In this document: piece after piece, positions 59,701 through 64,000 of the stretch | Position numbering within the stretch: the first letter of the stretch is position 1 | Layout: each line of letters opens with the position of its first letter | NCBI GenBank assembly: GCA_039720395.1 | Contig: CM077828.1 | Span: forward strand, 17,644,264-17,708,263 | DNA from: Liquidambar formosana | Taxonomy: Eukaryota; Streptophyta; Magnoliopsida; Saxifragales; Altingiaceae | Direction of reading: 5' to 3' | Length of the DNA: 64,000 bases | Made by a program: the position numbers and the translations under genes | Notes under the pieces: model-generated | The model's input: only the letters and a program-made list of their open reading frames with translations | Database searches by the model: none | Told to the model about the DNA's origin: nothing

Positions 59701-62700
59701 AACAGCACGCGCAATGCGCGTGAGCTGCTTTTGATTTAGAAGAAAAGCAGCTCACGTGCATTGCGCATGCTGTTTTTTGGAGGGAAATGGAAATGTCCTA
59801 ACATCACACCAGACAGTCCACATCAACGTCACGTATGCACTCATGTCCGTTTCACGTGCGCCTTACGTTAGTGAACTGACATTCACAAATGGACCACATT
59901 GAAATCTGTTAGAAAAGTTAGTGGATTAATTTGTCCAATTAAATTCTTTTCGGACTCAATAGAAACATATGCTAAAGTTAGTGGCACTAAAGTGTTTTTA
60001 ACCCTAAACTTTTAGTACTCTATTCATCCCACAAAAATAGGCCAAGTTTGACAAAACACGCAATTCAAGAAAAAGTAATTAATAGGAGTTTGCCTGAAGG
60101 GCTTCCTTGTTCTAAAAAAAGAAAAGTAATTAATACATTGACTAAACTTTTTTTTTTCCACAACTACCCTTCTTTAGTACTACTCTACAAGACATAAAAA
60201 CGTAATTCTTAATAGAACAAAGGGCATTATAGGAAAAGTAAAACAAATTTATGGTTTGACTTTTCAAAGTGGACAAACTTTTTGGGACAAAAAAAGTAGC
60301 AAAAATTGCCAATCCTTGTGGGACAAAGGGAGTAATAATAAAAGGGCTTAGCACAAGATAGGATTTTAATTGCAGAAAGGATTTTCAGTACAGGAAATGT
60401 ATATAGATAAAATTAAAAGTGTACTAAACTACATCTTGAATTTGGTTACAAGAGAGTATAGCAGGTGGCAAGAGGTTATTTGGTATAACTAGAAATGGGC
60501 ATACGTGCGTTGCACGTGAATAATATTTAAATAATAAAAGATATATGAAAATTTATTAATAAATTTTCATATCTATATATATATATATATATAACATGGA
60601 AATCTAAATATTTTTTACTTTTGGTTGATTTAAGTCATTAGAATGGACGCTCAACACAATAGGTCAAAATTCCTTCCATGGCTAGGAATCATCGTAGGAA
60701 TAAGAAGTTGGCTAGGAGACATGTATAGCAGTGGAGGCTGTGTAGAATTCATGAGGTGGACATCATTATCTTTTTTTCCCCTTCTTTTTTGCTATAAAAT
60801 AAACATTCTTAATTAGTTAAATATGAGGGGTAAATATGTATTTAAAATTTAAAATAAAGGTGTAATAGGTCAATCAAAAGTTTTTCTAAGATACAGACTT
60901 TAATAGGTAGTATAGATGAAAATTATTAATATTAGTTTTGTAGAATTGAAATTATAAATCAACATTTTATTAAAATAATAATTTAATTATGAACAGGAGG
61001 AATCTAGTCATCACATACAAAAGAAGAACATGCAGCACATTGTAGATCAAACAGACTGATCAGTAATTTGAGTAACCTTTAGAACTTTAAATTAGGTAAA
61101 ATCAATATAATAACAAAAAATAATGCCAATAGGAACCTTCAATAAAAGTCTATAAAATCAGCATGATGATTATGAGGAAATAAAGAAGAACCCAATGGGT
61201 ACCTTCAATAAAAGCCTGTTTACCAAAACAAATTATCAGCATGATTATTATAAGGAAACAAAAAAGTAACAACATAAGATTAAAAATAAATGATTAAAAG
61301 GGAAAACAAATAATAACCACAGTACAAAACTCTTCAAACTCAGTAGCCATTAAAAAATTTTAAAGGTCCACAATTAAAAAAATAAAATAACTATTAATTC
61401 ATTGGAGAACCCCACAGGATGTTTTGATTAGAGTATTAATGTACAATGCATATCAAACTAGCTGACAACTGAATTCATAGAATTGTAACTTTTTCTAATT
61501 TACTAAAAGCCCATTCGGGGGCCTTTCTTCTTCTGCCCACACCTTTTGAACTGCCCATGATCATTCTCTCCGCCAAGAGAAAAATTGGTAAGTGTTACTC
61601 CTTATTCATTCGTAAGTCTTGATCAATCACTCTCTCCCAAAGTTCCACAGTAAAAATCGTAAGTTTTGAACCTCAATATAGGTACAAGTGTACAACTCTA
61701 AGCACCATCCTAACTTTGACTTACAAGTATCAAAATACATCCTCTGTTCACAGGGCATAAAGAGAAAAAATGCAACAAAATGAAAGATGGGAAAAATACT
61801 TGCTGACGAGAGGCAGGCGATGGAAGGATGATTCACTATTACCTGAACAATAAATTTGCTAAAACGAGAAAGAGTCCAACAGGAAATACTCCGTATAAGA
61901 GGAAACTTGTCATCTAAAAGAGGGATAAGAAAAGCCACAATCTGCACACAAACAAAATATACATCAAGTAAGTTTCCATGAGTTCAACGTTCCGGCAAGT
62001 AAACCACATTAGCAATACTAGGGAAAAAAGGTTTTTCTAGCGGATCGAATAGAAAACCCTATAGCATACAATAAGTACAAACAACAATGGTCTGCACAAC
62101 ACATCTATTAGCAACAAAAACTGGCCAAAATCTAAGAAAGCAGGACTAAATGCTCAGCAACAATTGATTTTTAGTATATTTATGTAAATGTTCTTCCACT
62201 ATTGTAAGCAAATAGACACACAGGAACATACATAACAAGAATGACCAAAGAAACATAAAGACAAAATAAAAACTTAGAAGTTAAGAGTGAGAGAGAGACT
62301 CTGGGGAAAGGAAGATGAAGTCAAGAACATCTCCAACAATGAAGAACACAGCAAAAGCAATTTAAAGGCATGAAAATGAAAGACAAAAGTGTTAACTCAA
62401 TTACGTAAACATCATCTTGTACCCCTTTCTTTTATAACTCACTGCTTTCCGCTTCACAATTTAGCTAATTCAAATATGATAACAACAAAATATTACCTCA
62501 TGCAAATGAGGATAAAGACCGCTAATACAACCCTCAGCTATGGCACCAATGGCTAAAACAGCAGCTTCCCTTTCTCTCCAAGATGCATCATCAGTAGCTG
62601 ATAACTTTGCCTGCAGAAATTTAAGTGAAAAAATATATCTATATTTGAATCAAAGTGTGAATAGTTGCAGAGAAGTCAAATATGTATGACAGACACAAAA

Positions 62701-64000
62701 ATTTTTGACTCCAGAACTAAAAGTAGAATCCAATTCTCCATCCTATAACATAGATTTCAGTTCAAAAACCATTTAAAACTCACAGGTCGACAGAATTCTG
62801 ACCCTTTCCAAGGTCAGTAAATAACAAGTACCCATAGGATTCTACTCTGTAAATTACAGAGTAGACTCCTGCAGAAATACCAAGTCAAACATTCTACGTT
62901 CTTTTTTATTTCTTTTTCTTGGAGCGACATTAGCAGATAATTTTAAATACAAAAACATTTACCCATAAGATTTACAACTTCCTTGATTTTAGCAGCAACC
63001 ATTCGACTACCCCTTTAATTTTTGAGGTTTCTTATTATATTTCTTCATTCTTCTTGAAATTTTAACAATTACTGAGATTTTCCAAATGATTATGACCTTT
63101 AATATATGATGAATATACTAGTTATGTAAAAGATTCTATCTTGTCAAATCACAAGATTCTCAAATCCATCCTACGATTCAACCATCAAAACCCCCTTATT
63201 GCTCCAATCTAAAATCCAAAACTGGCAAGCATGTCCACATCACCTGCTGTGAGTTTCAAATAACATCTATGCCAAAATACAATGGAAGCATCTTTCAAGC
63301 TGTATTTTCAAAGAGACAACTAAATATCCATGAATTTATACATATTCATGGTTCAAAGCATCGCCTTATCAACCAATAAAATAGAACCAGCCCCCGCATG
63401 ATCCAAAATATCAGTTTCTAAATTACGGTACCATGTGGTTTTCTGACGAGTCAACACAGACCAGGACCAGACATGGTCATCTTTTGACTACCACTAAGAA
63501 AGATGGAGAATAACAAGTAAAATGGGTTAAGACAGAGTAGGAATGTGATATAACTACCTGTTGGAAAACAGGAAAAGGAATCATCATTCACCAATAAAAG
63601 AAATTGCATCTAATGCCAAGTAAATCAATTACCTGAACTATAGGCATCAACGTTGGAAGAATCTCATCCCCAAACACATTTGAGATAATATCTAGAGCAG
63701 CTGCACTGCATTTCCGTAAATTCCAAACATTGACTATATCATCATCCTGTAATTAGAACATTCAAAATGGTCAATTATTAAAAAATAAAAAGACACTGCC
63801 TTCATTTTTCTAATACTAAATAAAGCATAACAGAATCAAACCATACTCAACGAGCCAAATTCACAGACCAAAAATATAACTAAACCTAGGGAAAAGATAT
63901 GGTGACATACATCGTCTTCCACACTATCCGACCCATGCAATCGTGATGAATGGAAACGAGGCCTCAGATCCTGCATTGCAAAGGTGTAATCAAAAGATGA
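43781..64000 (-). CDS. TRN1: Transportin-1 (karyopherin beta-2), C-terminal 554 residues, runs off the window
   Basis: Exons in transcript order: 63970-63911, 63746-63633, 62610-62497, 61941-61843, 59303-59178, 59093-59019, 58865-58794, 58572-58462, 57275-57192, 54300-54193, 53656-53555, 53221-53159, 53081-53007, 51584-51513, 51426-51302, 46129-46078, 45985-45917, 45822-45763, 43864-43781 (stop). All junctions are GT-AG and the frame is open throughout. The protein opens [20 protein letters not shown], the acidic segment following the HEAT-8 loop. Helical HEAT repeats follow, including [60 protein letters not shown] and [16 protein letters not shown], ending [13 protein letters not shown]. 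Transportin carries PY-NLS cargo such as hnRNP-like RNA-binding proteins into the nucleus in a Ran-GTP-dependent cycle; in Arabidopsis TRN1 also affects microRNA loading. Roughly 340 N-terminal residues lie beyond the right edge. The gene is unusually intron-heavy here, with introns of up to 5.2 kb filled by transposons. Confidence 0.95.
44246..44440 (+). mobile_element. tRNA-derived SINE, copy 1 (last transportin intron)
   Basis: TAGCTCAGTTGG at 44257-44268 is a perfect Pol III A-box, and ATCCGAGTTCACTC at about 44295 is B-box-like. The tRNA-unrelated body (GAGGCCACCTGCACAAGG, GTTCTCAGGGGCTTTGGG) ends in ATTAAAAAAATATA. Inserted antisense to the host gene. Shares its whole body with 52150-52303. 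It is not a functional tRNA: there is no cloverleaf or acceptor stem. Confidence 0.75.
44528..44683. repeat. AT microsatellite and T-to-G homopolymer tract
   Basis: About 16 AT units (44528-44559), then pyrimidine-rich sequence leading to a T run of more than 20 and a G-rich stretch (about 44641-44683), within the last transportin intron. Confidence 0.8.
45348..45400. repeat. C-run followed by A-rich tract
   Basis: About 18 nearly uninterrupted C, then AAAACCCCAAAAAATAAATAA. On the gene's sense strand this is a T-rich to G-run junction. Confidence 0.8.
46291..46355. repeat. TA then GA compound microsatellite
   Basis: About 18 TA units (46291-46326) are followed by about 13 GA units (46327-46353) in the 5.2-kb transportin intron. 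Confidence 0.85.
46497..46541. repeat. T17-G27 homopolymer junction
   Basis: About 17 T directly followed by about 27 G, the longest G run in the window and a strong candidate for G-quadruplex formation on the plus strand. Confidence 0.85.
47039..47162. repeat. Solo LTR related to the TRIM-like element
   Basis: About 124 bp beginning TGTTCGGAAGTCCCACATC and ending near CATATCA. It shares the order ATACCT-TTT-GGACCCT-CAC-TATAAGCTTA with the repeats at 24683-25016. No target duplication is evident, so this is family-level similarity only. Confidence 0.4.
47495..50395 (-). mobile_element. 5'-truncated LINE (L1-type) in the 5.2-kb transportin intron
   Basis: About 2.9 kb, same orientation as the host gene. 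It opens inside the segment between endonuclease and reverse transcriptase ([20 protein letters not shown]). It continues through [20 protein letters not shown], the RT palm ([46 protein letters not shown] in place of the usual FADD), and the zf-RVT region ([16 protein letters not shown]), to [15 protein letters not shown] near the C-terminus. The endonuclease is missing. The 3' end is near 47495 in AT-rich sequence without a clear poly(A) tail or target duplication. Confidence 0.88.
47705..50380 (-). pseudogene. LINE ORF2 reverse transcriptase relic
   Basis: Three main frame blocks remain: 50366-49659 (236 codons, connection plus early RT), 49519-48314 (402 codons, RT core and thumb) and 48201-47711 (zf-RVT and C-terminus). 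A frameshift at about 49660, a stop at about 49530 (GR*ILDLV) and further shifts at about 48560 and 47990 inactivate it. The long RT block shows that decay is moderate, so the insertion is younger than the CACTA element appears to be. Confidence 0.85.
50449..50472. repeat. GT microsatellite
   Basis: About 12 GT units beside the LINE. Confidence 0.8.
50551..50693. repeat. Tandem duplication, about 72-82 bp unit
   Basis: TTGGCTTCAAAATCACAATT at 50551 and TTGGCTTCAAATCACAATTT at 50633 begin two nearly identical copies. Both contain CTTTCTGCCTTCCAATC and GGAATCATAATTCTGATAA. Confidence 0.85.
50768..50791. repeat. Poly-T tract
   Basis: About 24 T in the large transportin intron, possibly the complement of a retroposon poly(A) tail. 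Confidence 0.6.
52150..52303 (-). mobile_element. tRNA-derived SINE, copy 2 (transportin intron, sense orientation)
   Basis: On the minus strand: GGGGTAGCTCAGTTGGCAAG (A-box), CCTCAGGAAGCGGAGGTC, GAGTTTAACTCTTGC, then GGGGCCACCCACACAAG and AGTTCTCATGGGCCTTGGG. It is colinear with copy 1 at 44246-44440. The 3' boundary is uncertain. Confidence 0.72.
52508..52555. repeat. C-run with A-rich tail
   Basis: About 16 C, then GCGGGAAAATAATTATAAAA and AAT repeats, within a transportin intron. Confidence 0.8.
53451..53542 (-). mobile_element. 60-bp truncated retro-insertion with 16-bp target duplication
   Basis: TTATCCAGTGTCTATA occurs at 53451-53466 and again at 53527-53542. Between them is 60 bp ending ATAAATAAATAAAAAAAAAG, that is, a retroposon 3' end with a poly(A)-like tail, oriented on the plus strand. 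The insert is 12 bp from the splice donor of exon 53555-53656. The strand field names the host gene strand. Confidence 0.75.
54840..55870. repeat. Possible LTR relics in a transportin intron
   Basis: 54840-55340 contains a TATATAAATGGCCC promoter-like motif, GAGGAGAATTAATATAG and a CT-rich end, as in the U3-R-U5 of plant LTRs. 55350-55870 on the minus strand has CTATAAATAGGTTGATT and a similar layout. I cannot find convincing TG..CA ends with target duplications, so these remain tentative. Confidence 0.35.
56313..56366. repeat. GT and GA microsatellites
   Basis: About 11 GT units, then CATGCATGTA, then about 9 GA units in a transportin intron. Confidence 0.8.
56575..56908. mobile_element. 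Non-autonomous hAT MITE with perfect 8-bp target duplication (transportin intron)
   Basis: 334 bp starting CAGGGGCGGAGCCAGG and ending CCTGGCTCCGCCCCTG, a perfect 16-bp inverted repeat. GCTAAGCA flanks both sides (56567-56574 and 56909-56916). Near the left end a G-run / C-run hairpin (GGGGGGCACGTGCCCCCC) is centred on a CACGTG. No transposase. Intact ends and duplication imply a recent insertion. Confidence 0.93.
58699..58733. repeat. T26-G10 homopolymer junction
   Basis: A T run followed directly by a G run, 60 bp from the donor of exon 58794-58865. Confidence 0.85.
58746..58800 (-). promoter_or_regulatory. Duplicated 5' splice site of a transportin exon
   Basis: An 18-bp sequence spanning the exon-intron junction occurs twice with one mismatch (58783-58800 and 58746-58763), separated by 19 bp that read CTTATCAAAAAGAAAAAAA on the minus strand, a retroposon-tail sequence. 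The proximal donor is CAG|GTAACT at 58794/58793. The distal donor is CAG|GTAAGT at 58757/58756 and fits the consensus better. Using the distal site would add 37 nt, shift the frame and end at a TGA a few codons into the next exon. Confidence 0.75.
59422..59454. repeat. Poly-T tract
   Basis: About 26-28 T shortly before the large palindrome. Confidence 0.7.
59472..60004. mobile_element. 533-bp near-complete palindrome, MULE-like foldback MITE (transportin intron)
   Basis: It begins GGGTTAAAAACACTT and ends AAGTGTTTTTAACCC. The two halves are inverse complements over nearly their whole length, about 260 bp per arm, with a loop of about 8 bp at GATTTAGA (59730-59737). Examples of paired blocks are TTGGACAAATTAGTCCACTA and TGTGGACTGTCTGGTGTGA with their complements. 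Flanking 9-mers TAAATTTTT and TAAACTTTT match at 8 of 9, a Mutator-type target duplication. Transcription of the intron would yield a long double-stranded stem. Confidence 0.88.
60541..60577. repeat. Short perfect AT palindrome
   Basis: ATATGAAAATTTATT and AATAAATTTTCATAT face each other with almost no loop. It lies just after GGGCATACGTGCGTTGCACG, a CACGTG-like repeat common in plant intergenic DNA. Confidence 0.6.

Overview
This is nuclear DNA from a flowering plant, most likely a eudicot. It is AT-rich, its genes are split by short GT-AG introns, and its protein genes belong to plant families. Microsatellites and plant transposons of nearly every class are present. There is no bacterial or organellar signature, no CRISPR array and no rRNA or true tRNA gene. 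Species cannot be read from the window.

Left third (1-17.7 kb): transposon-rich and without host genes. It is dominated by a 9.6-kb decayed CACTA (En/Spm) transposon at 2526-12108, with terminal inverted repeats, a 3-bp ATA target duplication and two ruined genes (TNP2-like transposase and TNP1/Transposase_24-like). A 1,649-bp solo LTR with a perfect 5-bp target duplication sits inside the TNP2 coding region. Smaller inverted-repeat elements (MULE-like and other MITEs) lie downstream.

Middle (17.7-43 kb): three host genes. A six-exon bHLH transcription factor of the BEE1/BEE3 (brassinosteroid early-response) type is at 17869-19428 (+). A nine-exon DUF639 membrane protein gene is at 30526-37682 (+); it carries one extra base in exon 2 that breaks the frame. 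An intronless VQ-motif protein gene of MKS1 type is at 39848-40540 (-). The space between them holds a hAT deletion derivative, a TRIM-like miniature LTR element, tandem palindromic repeats and a GAGC-rich dispersed repeat family. Long stretches have nothing recognisable.

Right third (43.8-64 kb): a transportin-1 (karyopherin beta-2) gene on the minus strand, running off the right edge. Eighteen coding exons giving the C-terminal 554 residues were placed, all in frame. Its introns have absorbed a truncated LINE, two tRNA-type SINEs, a hAT MITE with a perfect 8-bp target duplication, a 533-bp near-complete palindrome and two very short retro-insertions beside splice donors. One of these has duplicated the donor itself.

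The host genes are independent transcription units. Two act in nuclear regulation (bHLH and VQ), one is a nuclear import receptor and one has no known function. I found no undescribed multi-gene system. The best leads are the duplicated splice donor and long intronic hairpin in the transportin gene, the DUF639 frameshift, and the nested transposon structures.
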